Shown piece by piece: positions 19,843 to 28,639 of a stretch of DNA of 64,000 nt. Numbering within the stretch: position 1 is the first letter of the stretch; every line of letters begins with the position of its first letter. The notes beneath the pieces were generated by a model. It saw only the letters and a program-made list of their open reading frames with translations, made no database searches and had not been told where the DNA came from. Both the position numbers and the translations under genes were made by a program. The DNA lies in assembly GCF_020990385.1 (NCBI RefSeq), contig NZ_CP087597.1, forward strand, positions 891,001-955,000, in the 5' to 3' direction. This stretch comes from Paracoccus sp. MA. Lineage in GTDB: Bacteria; Pseudomonadota; Alphaproteobacteria; Rhodobacterales; Rhodobacteraceae.

Positions 19843-20550
19843 ATGAAACTGATCGTCGGCCTGGGCAATCCGGGCGCGAAATACGCAGCCAACCGGCACA
19901 ATGTGGGCTTCATGGCGGTGGAGCGCATCGCCTCGGACCACGGCTTCCCCCCCTGGCGCAGCCGCTTCCAGGGCGAGGTTTGCGAGGGCCGGCTGGGCGA
20001 GGAGCGGGTCGCCCTGCTCAAGCCCGGCACCTTCATGAACCTGTCCGGCCAGTCGGTCGGCGAGGCGATGCGCTATCTGAAGCTCGCGCCCCAGGACGTG
20101 ATCGTGCTGCATGACGAGCTGGACCTCGCGCCGGGCAAGGTGCGGCTCAAGACCGGCGGCGGACATGCCGGGCATAACGGGCTGCGCTCGCTGCACCAGC
20201 ATATCGGCGAGGGCTATCGCCGGCTGCGCATCGGCATCGGCCATCCCGGCGACAAGGACCGCGTCGCCGGCTACGTGCTGTCGGATTTCGCCAAGGCCGA
20301 GCAGGCCGGGCTGGACGACCTGCTGCGCGGCATCTCGGACGGGGCGGCGGCGCTGGCCGCCGGCGAGGATGCGCGCTTCATGAACGCGGTCGCGGCGCGG
20401 GTGGCGCCGGCGCGCAACAGCGGCACGCGGCCGGACCTTCCCGGCAAGGCGTCGCCGGCCAAGCCCGCGGCGAAACCCGCCAACGATTCCGCCGCCGAGC
20501 CGCCCAGCCTTTCCGACCGCCTGAGGGCGCTGACCGAGCGGTTCCGGTGA
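19843..20550 (+). CDS. pth: Peptidyl-tRNA hydrolase
   Basis: 235 aa. Releases tRNA from prematurely dropped peptidyl-tRNA. Active-site residues visible: N9 in GLGNPGAKY, catalytic H19 in NRHNVGF, D91 in HDELDLAPG, N112 in HAGHNGLRS. The last 45 residues form an Ala/Pro/Lys-rich extension beyond the usual 190-residue core, common in alphaproteobacteria. The stop overlaps the GTG of the next gene (GTGA), so translation is coupled. Confidence 0.97.
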   Translation: MKLIVGLGNPGAKYAANRHNVGFMAVERIASDHGFPPWRSRFQGEVCEGRLGEERVALLKPGTFMNLSGQSVGEAMRYLKLAPQDVIVLHDELDLAPGKVRLKTGGGHAGHNGLRSLHQHIGEGYRRLRIGIGHPGDKDRVAGYVLSDFAKAEQAGLDDLLRGISDGAAALAAGEDARFMNAVAARVAPARNSGTRPDLPGKASPAKPAAKPANDSAAEPPSLSDRLRALTERFR

Positions 20551-21602
20551 CCGCCTGGCGCGCGGCATTCGCCCTGCAGGCCGAAGCCTGCCGCGCGCTC
20601 GGCTCTCCCCTGACGGCGCGGGTCTGCGAGCAGCTGGCGCTGATCCTGGCCGGGGATGACGGGGCGCTGGCGCGCCGGGTGCGGACATGGCCCGGCGATG
20701 CCAGCCACCGCGCCGACTCGGTGCCGCTGCGGCTTTGCGGGGCGCTGCACGCGCTGGTCCTGACCGGACGCGACCCGGAACTCGCCCAGGCCTATGCCGA
20801 ACCCGACGATGACCGGCTGCATGACAGGATTTCACAGGCAATTCATCGCGATGAAGCGCATATGCTCGAATGGGTCGAGCATGCGCCGCAGACCAACGAG
20901 GTCGCCCGGGCCGCGGCGCTGATCGCGGCCTGCTGGTTTATCGGCGCCCTGCTGCCCGGGCGCCGCTTCGACCTGCTGGAGCTGGGCGCCAGCGCGGGAC
21001 TCAACCTGAACTTTCCACGCTACCGGCTTGGGGATGCAGAGGAATACGCCCCGTCCCTGCTGGCCGACGAGGGGGAGTCCGTCTGGCTGAACCCGCAATG
21101 GCGCGGCGCGGCCCCGGCCCCAGCGGCTCTGGCGATCGGCGCGGCCCGCGGCGTGGACCTGAACCCGCTGGACCCGGCGCGGGACGGTTTGCGGCTGCTG
21201 GCCTATGTCTGGGCGGATCAGCGGGCGCGGCTGGAGCGGATGCAGGCGGCGCTGGCGCTGGCCGGGCGGCATCCGCCGCAGGTGGATCGCGGCGATGCCG
21301 GCGCATGGCTCGCGGCCCGGCTTGCCGAGCCTTGCGCGCATGGCAGGCTTGTCTATCATACCGTGGCGGCGCAGTATTTTCCCGCCCCCACGCGGGCGCT
21401 CGTCGAATCCGCGCTGCGGGCCGCCGGGGACGGGGCAAGTCCCGACCGGCCGCTGGCGCATCTGTCGATGGAGGCCGATGGCGGCGAGGGCGCGGCGCTG
21501 GTCCTGCGACTCTGGAGCGGCGGCGGGATGCGCGAATGGAGCCTCGGCCGGGCGGATTTCCACGGCCGCTGGATCGGCTGGCAGCCGAAGGAGACCCTGT
21601 GA
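20547..21602 (+). CDS. DUF2332-family protein
   Basis: 351 aa beginning at a GTG that overlaps the pth stop. The family is recognised by GRRFDLLELGASAGLNLNFPRY (about residues 139-160), which resembles the SAM-binding glycine motif of class I methyltransferases, plus the DLNPLDPARDGLRLLAYVWADQRARLERMQAA block and LVYHTVAAQYFP. A methyltransferase-like fold is therefore plausible but no activity is established. No signal peptide or membrane helix. The stop and the next start share TGATG, so it lies in a coupled pth-DUF2332-DUF2237 unit. Confidence 0.85.
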   Translation: MTAWRAAFALQAEACRALGSPLTARVCEQLALILAGDDGALARRVRTWPGDASHRADSVPLRLCGALHALVLTGRDPELAQAYAEPDDDRLHDRISQAIHRDEAHMLEWVEHAPQTNEVARAAALIAACWFIGALLPGRRFDLLELGASAGLNLNFPRYRLGDAEEYAPSLLADEGESVWLNPQWRGAAPAPAALAIGAARGVDLNPLDPARDGLRLLAYVWADQRARLERMQAALALAGRHPPQVDRGDAGAWLAARLAEPCAHGRLVYHTVAAQYFPAPTRALVESALRAAGDGASPDRPLAHLSMEADGGEGAALVLRLWSGGGMREWSLGRADFHGRWIGWQPKETL

Positions 21603-21976
21603 TGGACCCCGCGCTCAACGTTCTTGGCGGCAGGCTCGAGACCTGCTCGACCGCGCCGCTGACCGGATTCTTCCGCGACGGCTGCTGCAATACCGGCCCC
21701 GAGGATCGCGGCCGGCACACGGTCTGCGTCATCGTCACCGCCGAGTTCCTGGCGCTGTCGAAATACCTGGGCAACGACCTGAGCACGCCGCGGCCCGAAT
21801 TCCGCTTTCCGGGGCTGAAGCCGGGCGACCGCTGGTGCCTTTGCGCTGCCCGCTTCCTGCAGGCGGCGCAGGAATTCGCCGCGCCCGAGGTGGTGCTGGA
21901 GGCCACCCATGCCCGCACGCTGGAGATCGTGCCGCTGGAGCTGCTGCAGGCCCATGCGGTCGGACGCGAAGGCTAG
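21602..21976 (+). CDS. DUF2237-family protein
   Basis: 124 aa. Recognised by NVLGGRLETCSTAPLTGFFRDGCCNTGPEDRGRHTVC at the N-terminus, then TAEFLALSKYLGNDLSTPRPEFRFPGLKPGDRWCLCAARFLQA and APEVVLEATHARTLEIV. Five conserved cysteines could bind a metal or form disulfides; function unknown. Translationally coupled to DUF2332 by TGATG. The final stop shares the tetranucleotide CTAG with the stop of the convergent yigZ-like gene. Confidence 0.88.
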   Translation: MDPALNVLGGRLETCSTAPLTGFFRDGCCNTGPEDRGRHTVCVIVTAEFLALSKYLGNDLSTPRPEFRFPGLKPGDRWCLCAARFLQAAQEFAAPEVVLEATHARTLEIVPLELLQAHAVGREG

Positions 21977-22332
21977 CGCCCGCTCTGCGCCAGATAATGC
22001 CGCACCGCATCGACGACGTGGCGAAAGCGGTCGCCGCCCAGATGCTTGCCGCCATACCAGCGCGTCACGATCACCACATGGTCGGTCAGCCCGGCGCGTT
22101 CCAGCATCTGCAGGATGATCTGGCCGGCGCCGCTTTCGCCGTCGTCGTCGCGCAGCGCCTCGCCCGACAGGATCGCGGCCCAGCTGTTATGCGTGGCCTT
22201 GGCGAAACGCTTGTTGCGCTTCAGCTCGGCCAGCAGCGCCTCGGCCTCGGCCCGGGTCCGCGCCGGCCCGCCCGACACCGCATAGCGCGAGCCGCGATCC
22301 GAGATGATCTTGTCGAAGACCGTCAGGCTCAT
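21973..22332 (-). CDS. YigZ/IMPACT (UPF0029) family protein
   Basis: 119 aa, corresponding to the N-terminal domain of YigZ/IMPACT proteins: SRYAVSGGPARTRAEAEALLAELKRNKRFAKATHNSWA, then SGEALRDDDGESGAGQIILQMLERAGL and the signature VVIVTRWYGGKHLGGDRFRHVVDAVRHYL. It lacks the C-terminal ferredoxin-like domain of E. coli YigZ (about 200 aa), so it is a one-domain version. Function unclear; the eukaryotic relative IMPACT affects translation signalling. Starts inside the stop of the Fur-like gene (ATGA) and shares a CTAG stop with DUF2237. Confidence 0.88.
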   Translation of the reverse strand: MSLTVFDKIISDRGSRYAVSGGPARTRAEAEALLAELKRNKRFAKATHNSWAAILSGEALRDDDGESGAGQIILQMLERAGLTDHVVIVTRWYGGKHLGGDRFRHVVDAVRHYLAQSGR

Positions 22333-22751
22333 CGGCGGCGCCGGACGTAAAGCTCCAGCCGGTGGCGGACGATCTCGTAGCCCATCTCGGCGGCGATCTC
22401 GGCCTGCAGCCGCTCGATACGCTCGTTGACGAATTCCATCACCTCGCCGGTCTCGACGTCGATCATGTGGTCGTGATGGGTGCCGTCGGCGGGCTCGAAC
22501 CGCGCCGGCTCGCCCTCGAATTCCAGCTTCTGGATCACGCCCTGCGCTTCGAGCGCGGAAAGCGTGCGATAGACCGTCGCCAGCGACACCCCTGCCCCGG
22601 CGGCCGTCGCCCGCTGATGCAGCTGCGTCGCGTCGGGATGATCCTCGGCCGCCGCCAGCACCCGCAGCAGCGCGGCGCGCTGGCGGGTGATGCGCACGCC
22701 GGCACGGCGCAGCGCGTCCTCGAAGGCTTGGGCACGGGGCTCGATCTCCAT
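22329..22751 (-). CDS. Fur-family metalloregulator, probably Mur (manganese uptake regulator)
   Basis: 140 aa. N-terminal winged helix (ALRRAGVRITRQRAALLRVL and SLATVYRTLSALEAQGVIQKLEF) and C-terminal dimer/metal domain with THHDHMIDVETGEVMEF. The protein contains no cysteine, so it lacks the structural zinc site of enterobacterial Fur. That and its position divergent from sitABCD match the alphaproteobacterial Mur branch, which represses sit-type Mn importers; Fur or Zur roles cannot be excluded. Start ATG at 22749-22751; the frame extends upstream through the intergenic promoter, which I reject. Coupled to yigZ (ATGA). Confidence 0.88.
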   Translation of the reverse strand: MEIEPRAQAFEDALRRAGVRITRQRAALLRVLAAAEDHPDATQLHQRATAAGAGVSLATVYRTLSALEAQGVIQKLEFEGEPARFEPADGTHHDHMIDVETGEVMEFVNERIERLQAEIAAEMGYEIVRHRLELYVRRRR

Positions 22752-22769
22752 GCGGTTTTCTGGCCCAGA

Positions 22770-22819
22770 TGCGAAGAAATTGCAACTGGCTTGACAGTTG
22801 AGAATCATTCGCAGATAAC
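22770..22819 (+). promoter_or_regulatory. sitA promoter with two Mur/Fur-type operator boxes
   Basis: TTGACA at 22791-22796, 17-bp spacer, GATAAC at 22814-22819: a good sigma-70-type promoter 37 bp before sitA. The spacer contains TGAGAATCATTCGCA (22799-22813). A related box in inverted orientation, TGCGAAGAAATTGCA (22770-22784), lies just upstream; the two share TGCGAA and 10 of 15 positions when aligned. Boxes on and next to the promoter would allow metal-dependent repression by the divergently encoded regulator, and the upstream box may also serve autoregulation. Binding is inferred. Confidence 0.65.
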
Positions 22820-22856
22820 AGCGGCAGAACGAGGCCCAGAGCAGAAGAATCGGATC

Positions 22857-23762
22857 ATGAAACGCAGAACATTCCTGACCACGGCCCTTGCCGGGCTTGC
22901 CGCCCCCGCCATCCTTCCCGCCCCGGCGCTGGCGCAGGCGGGCCGGCTCAAGGTGGCGACCACCTTCACCATCATCGCCGACATGGCGCGCAACGTGGCG
23001 GGCGACCGGGCCGAGGTGGTCTCGATCACCAAGCCGGGGGCCGAGATCCACAATTACGAACCGACGCCCAGCGACCTGATCGGCGCCCGCGACGCCCGCC
23101 TGATCCTGCGCAACGGGCTGAACCTCGAGCTGTGGTTCGAGCAGTTCCTGCGCAACCTGGGCGACCTGCCCTCGGCCACGCTGACCGAGAGGATCGAACC
23201 GATGCCGATCTCGGGCGGGCAATACGACGGCAAGCCCAACCCGCATGCCTGGATGGCGCTGGATACGGCGCTGGTCTATGTGGACAACATCGCCGCCGCC
23301 CTGTCCCAGGTCGATCCCGAGGGCGAGGGCAGCTATCGCGCCAATGCCGGCCGCTACAAGGGCGAGATCGCGCGCACCATCGGTCCGCTGCGCGACGCCG
23401 CCCGCGCCCTGCCCGAGGAACGGCGCTGGCTGGTGACATCGGAGGGCGCCTTCTCTTACCTTGCGCGCGATTTCCACCTGAACGAGCTGTTCCTGTGGCC
23501 GATCAACGCCGATGCCCAGGGCACACCCCAGCAGGTGCGCCGCGTCGTCGATGCGATCAAGCAGCACCGGATTCCGGTGGTGTTCTCGGAAAGCACCGTC
23601 TCGGACCGCCCGGCCCGGCAGATCGCCGCCGAGACCGGGGCGCGCTATGGCGGCGTGCTTTACGTCGACAGCCTGTCCGATCCGGACGGGCCGGTGCCGA
23701 CCTATCTGGACCTGCTGCGCGTGACGTCCGAGACCATCGTCAAGGGGCTGTCCGATGGATGA
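22857..23762 (+). CDS. sitA: Mn/Zn/Fe ABC transporter, metal-binding protein (SitA type)
   Basis: 301 aa periplasmic cluster A-I binding protein. The signal peptide (about 1-27) has a twin-arginine pattern, KRRTFLTT, so Tat export is possible. Metal ligands H65 (EIHNYEPT) and H130 (NPHAWM) are visible, with an acidic pair further on (TSEGAFSY near 196 and VDSLSDPDG near 273). No His-rich loop of the ZnuA type, which favours Mn/Fe over Zn. First gene of sitABCD; overlaps sitB by 8 bp. Likely repressed by the divergent Fur/Mur-like protein. Confidence 0.93.
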   Translation: MKRRTFLTTALAGLAAPAILPAPALAQAGRLKVATTFTIIADMARNVAGDRAEVVSITKPGAEIHNYEPTPSDLIGARDARLILRNGLNLELWFEQFLRNLGDLPSATLTERIEPMPISGGQYDGKPNPHAWMALDTALVYVDNIAAALSQVDPEGEGSYRANAGRYKGEIARTIGPLRDAARALPEERRWLVTSEGAFSYLARDFHLNELFLWPINADAQGTPQQVRRVVDAIKQHRIPVVFSESTVSDRPARQIAAETGARYGGVLYVDSLSDPDGPVPTYLDLLRVTSETIVKGLSDG

Positions 23763-24624
23763 CGCCCCCGGCATCGCGGTATCCAACCTGACGGTGGCCT
23801 ATCGCAACGGCTTCACCGCCTTGCGCGATGCCAGCTTTTCGGTGCCGCAAGCCTCGGTCACGGCGCTGGTGGGGGTGAACGGCTCGGGGAAATCCACGCT
23901 GTTCAAGGCGCTGATGGGCTTCGTGCCGGCCGCCGCCGGCAAGGTGCGGGTGCTGGGCCTGACCGTGCCGCAGGCGCTGCGCCGGAACCTGATCGCCTAT
24001 GTCCCGCAGGCCGAGGAGGTGGACTGGACCTTCCCGGTGCTGGTCGAGGACGTGGTGATGATGGGCCGCTACGGCCATATGGGCTTCCTGCGCCGCGCGC
24101 GGCCCGAGGACCGCTGCGCCGTGGACGAGGCGCTGGCGCGCGTGAACATGCAGGATTTCCGCCACCGCCAGATCGGCGAGCTTTCGGGCGGGCAGAAGAA
24201 GCGCGTCTTCCTGGCCCGGGCCTTGGCGCAGGGCGCCCGGGTCATCCTGCTGGACGAGCCCTTCACCGGCGTGGACGTCAAGACCGAATCCGCCATCATC
24301 GCGCTGTTGCAGCAGATGCGGGAGGAGGGACGGGTCATGCTGGTCTCGACCCACGACCTCGGCTCGGTGCCGGAATATTGCGACCGGGTGGTGCTGGTGA
24401 AGAACACCGTGCTGGCCCATGGGCCGACGGCCGAGGTCTTTACCCCCGACAACCTGCGCCTGGCCTTCGGCGGCGTGCTGCGGCATTTCGTGCTGGGCGG
24501 GCGGCGCCTGCATGACGACGACGATCCGCGCGCGCTGACCGTGCTGTCGGACGACGAGCGGCCGCTGGTCTTCTACGACGACAGGCAGCGCAGCGCGCGC
24601 GAGGAAGAGGCGGCCTCGAAATGA
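23755..24624 (+). CDS. sitB: Mn/Zn/Fe ABC transporter, ATP-binding protein
   Basis: 289 aa. Powers metal import at the cytoplasmic face. Walker [10 protein letters not shown] (near residues 41-49), Q-loop [14 protein letters not shown], the signature [15 protein letters not shown], Walker [13 protein letters not shown] and H-loop VSTHD. The motif spacing and the EEVDW insert are those of metal-type ABC ATPases. The C-terminal 50 residues are acidic and charged. Overlaps sitA by 8 bp and sitC by 4 bp (ATGA). Confidence 0.95.
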   Translation: MDDAPGIAVSNLTVAYRNGFTALRDASFSVPQASVTALVGVNGSGKSTLFKALMGFVPAAAGKVRVLGLTVPQALRRNLIAYVPQAEEVDWTFPVLVEDVVMMGRYGHMGFLRRARPEDRCAVDEALARVNMQDFRHRQIGELSGGQKKRVFLARALAQGARVILLDEPFTGVDVKTESAIIALLQQMREEGRVMLVSTHDLGSVPEYCDRVVLVKNTVLAHGPTAEVFTPDNLRLAFGGVLRHFVLGGRRLHDDDDPRALTVLSDDERPLVFYDDRQRSAREEEAASK

Positions 24625-25481
24625 TCCGCACGCTGCTGGTGCCCTTCGAATACGGCTACATGACCAATGCGATCTGGGTCTCGGCCCTGGTCGGCGGGGT
24701 CTGCGCCTTCCTCTCGGCCTATCTGATGCTCAAAGGCTGGTCGCTGATCGGCGACGCGCTGTCGCATTCCATCGTGCCGGGCGTCGCCGGGGCCTACATG
24801 CTGGGCCTGCCCTTCGCGCTGGGGGCGTTCCTGTCGGGCGGGCTTGCCGCGCTGACCATGCTGTTCCTGAACAAGCGCAGCGGATTGCGCGAGGACGCGA
24901 TCATCGGGCTGATCTTCACCGGCTTCTTCGGGCTGGGGCTGTTCATGGTCTCGCTCAATCCGATGGCGGTCAGCGTGCAGACCATCACCATGGGCAACAT
25001 CCTGGCGATCACCCCCGGCGACACGCTGCAGCTGGCGCTGATCGGCGGCCTTTCGCTGCTGATCCTGGCGGCGAAATGGCGCGACCTGATGGTGGTGTTC
25101 TTCGACGAGAGCCATGCCCGCACCGTCGGGCTGAACCCGCAGGCGCTGAAGGTGCTGTTCTTCACCCTGCTTTCGGCCTGCACGGTGGCGGCGATGCAGA
25201 CCGTCGGCGCCTTCCTGGTCGTGGCGCTGGTGGTGACGCCGGGCGCGACCGCCTATCTGCTGACCGACCGCTTTCCGCGGCTGATCCTGATCTCGGTGGC
25301 CATCGGCTCGACCACCTCGGCACTGGGGGCCTATGTCTCGTTCTTCCTCGACGGCGCGACCGGCGGGGTGATCGTCTGCCTGCAGACGCTGATCTTCCTG
25401 GCCGTCTTCCTGCTGGCGCCCAAGCACGGCCTGCTCGCCGCCCGCCGCCGGGCCCGCGCGGCGCTGGAGGAGGCCGCATGA
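24621..25481 (+). CDS. sitC: Mn/Zn/Fe ABC transporter, permease
   Basis: 286 aa with eight or nine hydrophobic helices; ABC-3 family. Conserved segments: [19 protein letters not shown] near residues 37-55, [12 protein letters not shown], and [23 protein letters not shown]. Forms a heterodimeric membrane channel with the paralogous sitD product. Start ATG overlaps the sitB stop; its own stop overlaps the sitD ATG. Confidence 0.94.
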   Translation: MIRTLLVPFEYGYMTNAIWVSALVGGVCAFLSAYLMLKGWSLIGDALSHSIVPGVAGAYMLGLPFALGAFLSGGLAALTMLFLNKRSGLREDAIIGLIFTGFFGLGLFMVSLNPMAVSVQTITMGNILAITPGDTLQLALIGGLSLLILAAKWRDLMVVFFDESHARTVGLNPQALKVLFFTLLSACTVAAMQTVGAFLVVALVVTPGATAYLLTDRFPRLILISVAIGSTTSALGAYVSFFLDGATGGVIVCLQTLIFLAVFLLAPKHGLLAARRRARAALEEAA

Positions 25482-26311
25482 TGGACTGGCTGCTGCTGCC
25501 GTTTTCCTTTCCCTTCATGCGCGACGCGGCGCTGATCGGGCTGATGATCGCCCTGCCCGCCGGGCTTCTGTCCTGCTTCCTGGTGCTCAAGGGCTGGTCG
25601 CTGATGGGCGATGCCGTCAGCCATGCGGTGCTGCCGGGCGTGGTGCTGGCCCATGTCGCCGGCCTGCCGCTGATCCTTGGCGCCTTCCTGGCCGGGCTGG
25701 GCTGCGCCATGCTGTCGGGCTGGCTGCAGGGCAACAGCCGGGTCAAGGCCGACACGGTGCTGGGCGTGGTCATGTCGGGCATGTTCGGGCTGGGGGTGGT
25801 GCTTTACACCGCCATCCGGACCGACCTGCACCTGGATCACATCCTGTTCGGCAACATGCTGGGCGTCGGCCCCGAAGACCTGCGGCTGGCCGGCGGCATC
25901 TCGGCCGTGGTCGGGCTGGCGCTGGTGCTGAAATGGCGGGACTTCGCGCTTCTGGCCTTCGACCCGGTGCAGGCGCGGGTCTCGGGGCTGGCGCTGGCCG
26001 TGCTGAATTACGGGCTGCTTGCCATGATCTCGGCCACCGTCGTCGCCATGCTCAGCGCGGTCGGCATCATCCTGGCGGTGGCGCTGCTGATCGCGCCGGG
26101 GGCGGTGGCCTTCCTGGTCACGCGGCGGCTGCCGGCCATGCTGGCCACCGCGGTCGGCGTCGCGGCCTTCGCGGCGGTCAGCGGGGTCTGGGCCAGCTTC
26201 TGGCTGAACAGCGCGCCTGCACCGACCATCGTGCTGGTGCTGACGGCGCTGTTCGTGCTGGCCTTCCTGTGGCGCAGCATCGCCACGCGGCGCGCGCAGG
26301 CAGCGGGCTAG
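25478..26311 (+). CDS. sitD: Mn/Zn/Fe ABC transporter, second permease
   Basis: 277 aa, ABC-3 family paralogue of sitC: LKGWSLMGDAVSHAVLPGVVLAH, GNMLGVGPEDL, and VGIILAVALLIAPGAVAFLVTRR align with the same blocks there. Two adjacent ATGs (ATGATG) overlap the sitC stop; the first is used. Last gene of the operon. Its TAG stop shares CTAG with the stop of the convergent SDR gene, leaving no intergenic terminator space. Confidence 0.94.
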   Translation: MMDWLLLPFSFPFMRDAALIGLMIALPAGLLSCFLVLKGWSLMGDAVSHAVLPGVVLAHVAGLPLILGAFLAGLGCAMLSGWLQGNSRVKADTVLGVVMSGMFGLGVVLYTAIRTDLHLDHILFGNMLGVGPEDLRLAGGISAVVGLALVLKWRDFALLAFDPVQARVSGLALAVLNYGLLAMISATVVAMLSAVGIILAVALLIAPGAVAFLVTRRLPAMLATAVGVAAFAAVSGVWASFWLNSAPAPTIVLVLTALFVLAFLWRSIATRRAQAAG

Positions 26312-27051
26312 ACCGTCCGCCCGCCATCGACCTCGAGGATGACGCCGGTGATGAAATCGGCCTCGTCCGAGGCGAGGTAAAGCGCCGCGTTGGCGATGTC
26401 GCGCGGCGTCGACAGCCGGCCCAGCGGGATGGTGGCAAGGAAGCGGGCGCGGTTCTCGGGCGTGTCCTCGCAGCCCATGAACCGCTCCAGCATCCCGGTC
26501 TCGCCCATCACCGGGGCGATGGCGTTCACCCGGATGCCCTCGGGCGCCAGTTCCGCCGCCAGGCTGCGGGTCAGGGTGTTCACCGCGCCTTTCGAGGAGT
26601 TATACCAGCTCAGCCCCGGACGCGGCCTTATGCCGGCAGTCGAGCTGACATTGATCATCACCCCCTGCCCGCGCGCCCGCCAATGCGGCAGCACGGCATG
26701 GGTCATGTGAAAGATCGACAGCACGTTGATGTCGTAGATCTTGCGGAACGCCGCCTCGTCGGTGTCGAGCAGCGGGCCGTTCGGCGTGGTCCAGCCGGCA
26801 TTGTTCACCACGATGTCGAGGCTGCCGAAGCTCTCGCGCGCCTTCTCCACCGCCGCGCGGACCTGATCGCCCCGGCTCACGTCGCAGGGGATGGCGAGGC
26901 CCTCGATGCCCGAGGCCACCGCCCCGGCGGTGTCGGCGTTGATGTCCAGCACCGCCACCCGCGCGCCCTCGCGCGCGAAACGCTCGGCAATGCCGCGCCC
27001 GAAGCCCGAACCGCCGCCGGTCACCAATGCCGTCTTGCCCTGAAGCCGCAT
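26308..27051 (-). CDS. Short-chain dehydrogenase/reductase
   Basis: 247 aa classical SDR. Cofactor motif TGGGSGFGRGIAERF (about 11-25), DINADT following beta-2 favouring NAD over NADP, NNAG near residue 88, and the catalytic Ser (NVSSTAG), Tyr and Lys (YNSSK). C-terminal TGVILEVDGGRTV is the usual ending. Substrate unknown. GGGGAAGAGATC precedes the ATG. Lies 16 bp after the aldehyde dehydrogenase gene, so the pair probably oxidises an alcohol to an aldehyde and then an acid, an inference from order only. Confidence 0.92.
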   Translation of the reverse strand: MRLQGKTALVTGGGSGFGRGIAERFAREGARVAVLDINADTAGAVASGIEGLAIPCDVSRGDQVRAAVEKARESFGSLDIVVNNAGWTTPNGPLLDTDEAAFRKIYDINVLSIFHMTHAVLPHWRARGQGVMINVSSTAGIRPRPGLSWYNSSKGAVNTLTRSLAAELAPEGIRVNAIAPVMGETGMLERFMGCEDTPENRARFLATIPLGRLSTPRDIANAALYLASDEADFITGVILEVDGGRTV

Positions 27052-27067
27052 GATCTCTTCCCCTTTT

Positions 27068-28513
27068 TTATGCGAAACGATGAACGACGGTTTTCAGCCG
27101 CGAGAATTCGTAAAGGGCAACGAAGCCCTTTTCGCGCCCATGGCCGGATTTGCGCACCCCGCCGAAGGGCAGTTCGATCCCGCCGCCGGCGCCGTAGCCG
27201 TTGATGAAGACCTGCCCGCAGCGCATGGCGCGGGCCATGCGCGCCTGCCGGTCGCCGTCGCGCGTCCAGATGCCGGCGACCAGCCCGTATTCGGTGCCGT
27301 TGGCGATGGCCACCGCCTCGGCCTCGGTGTCGAAGGGGATGGCGGCCAGCACCGGGCCGAAGATCTCTTCCTGCGCCAGCGGGCTTTGGGGATCGACCGG
27401 CCCGAACAGCGCCGGCGCGACATAGAAGCCCGCCGCCGGCGCATCCGCGGCCACGGCACCGCGCGCGATCAGCGGGGCTGCGGCCTCGGCGATGTAACGT
27501 TCGACCCGCGCCTTCTGCCGGGCCGAGATCAGCGGGCCCAGCAGCGCGCCCTCGGCCGGCCCGGCCACGACCGCGGCGAAGCGTTCGGCCAGCATCGCCA
27601 TCAGCCGGTCCCAGATGCCGCGCTGGATCAGCACGCGCGAGCCGGCCGAGCAGGTCTGGCCACCGTTCTGCACGATGGCGTTGACGATGACCGGGGCCGC
27701 GGCCTCAAGATCGGCATCCTCGAAGACGATCTGCGGCGACTTGCCGCCCAGTTCCAGCGTGCAGGGAATGTGGTTGCGCGCCGCCGCGATCTGGATGGCC
27801 TGCCCGACCTCGGGCGAGCCGGTGAAGCTGATGAAATCGACGCCGGGATGCTCGGCCAGCGCCTGCCCTGCCACCGCGCCGCGCCCGGTGACGATGTTGA
27901 TGGCGCCGGGCGGAAAGCCGGTCTCGGCCGCCAGTTCGCCGATGCGCAGGATGGTCAGGCAGGCATCCTCGGCCGGCTTGGTCACCGTCGCATTGCCCAT
28001 GGCCAGCGCCGCCCCGACCGAGCGGCCGAAGATCTGCACCGGATAGTTCCAGGGGATGATATGGCCGGTGACGCCATGCGGCTCGCGCAGCGCCGTCACG
28101 TCATAGCCGTTCAGGAACGGGATCACCTCGCCATGCAGCTTGTCCGCCGCACCGCCGTAATATTCGAAATAGCGCGCCAGCGCCGCCATGTCGGCACGGG
28201 ACTGGGCGACGGGCTTGCCGTTGTCGTGGGTTTCCAGCCGGGCAAGCGCCTCGGCCTCGGCCTCGATGCGCAGGGCCAGGCGCAGCATCAGCCGGCCGCG
28301 CTCGGCGGCGGTCAGCCGGCCCCAATCCCCCTCGAAGGCGGCGCGGGCGGCGCGGATTGCGGCGTCGACATCCTCCGGCCCGGAATCGGCGATGGCGGCG
28401 AAGGGCCGGCCGTCGATGGGCGAGATCATCGGCATCTCGCGTCCCGAGGCAGCCGGCAGCCAGGCGCCGCCGATCAGGTTCCGCGCGGGCGGCAGGGTCG
28501 GGCCGTGCTGCAT
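27068..28513 (-). CDS. NAD(P)-dependent aldehyde dehydrogenase
   Basis: 481 aa, standard ALDH length. Motifs: IPWNYPVQIFGRSVGAALA (cofactor entry), SFTGSPEVGQAI, catalytic Glu in LELGGKSPQIVFEDAD, nucleophile Cys in QNGGQTCSAGSRV, EEIFGPVLAAIPF and the C-terminal GGVRKSGHGREKG. The subclass (betaine aldehyde, gamma-aminobutyraldehyde or phenylacetaldehyde type) cannot be fixed by eye. AAAAGGAGG lies seven bases before the ATG, a very strong ribosome binding site. First gene of the ALDH-SDR pair. Confidence 0.93.
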   Translation of the reverse strand: MQHGPTLPPARNLIGGAWLPAASGREMPMISPIDGRPFAAIADSGPEDVDAAIRAARAAFEGDWGRLTAAERGRLMLRLALRIEAEAEALARLETHDNGKPVAQSRADMAALARYFEYYGGAADKLHGEVIPFLNGYDVTALREPHGVTGHIIPWNYPVQIFGRSVGAALAMGNATVTKPAEDACLTILRIGELAAETGFPPGAINIVTGRGAVAGQALAEHPGVDFISFTGSPEVGQAIQIAAARNHIPCTLELGGKSPQIVFEDADLEAAAPVIVNAIVQNGGQTCSAGSRVLIQRGIWDRLMAMLAERFAAVVAGPAEGALLGPLISARQKARVERYIAEAAAPLIARGAVAADAPAAGFYVAPALFGPVDPQSPLAQEEIFGPVLAAIPFDTEAEAVAIANGTEYGLVAGIWTRDGDRQARMARAMRCGQVFINGYGAGGGIELPFGGVRKSGHGREKGFVALYEFSRLKTVVHRFA

Positions 28514-28639
28514 TCTTTGCCTCCTTTTCGGCGGGATTCGTCCGCCGCCAGCGTGACGGCGCCGGTCGCGGGACGCAAGGCTGGCAAATGCGGTCCGGGC
28601 CGTTAAGCTGGCCCGAAACAGCAATAGCCGAGGACCCAG

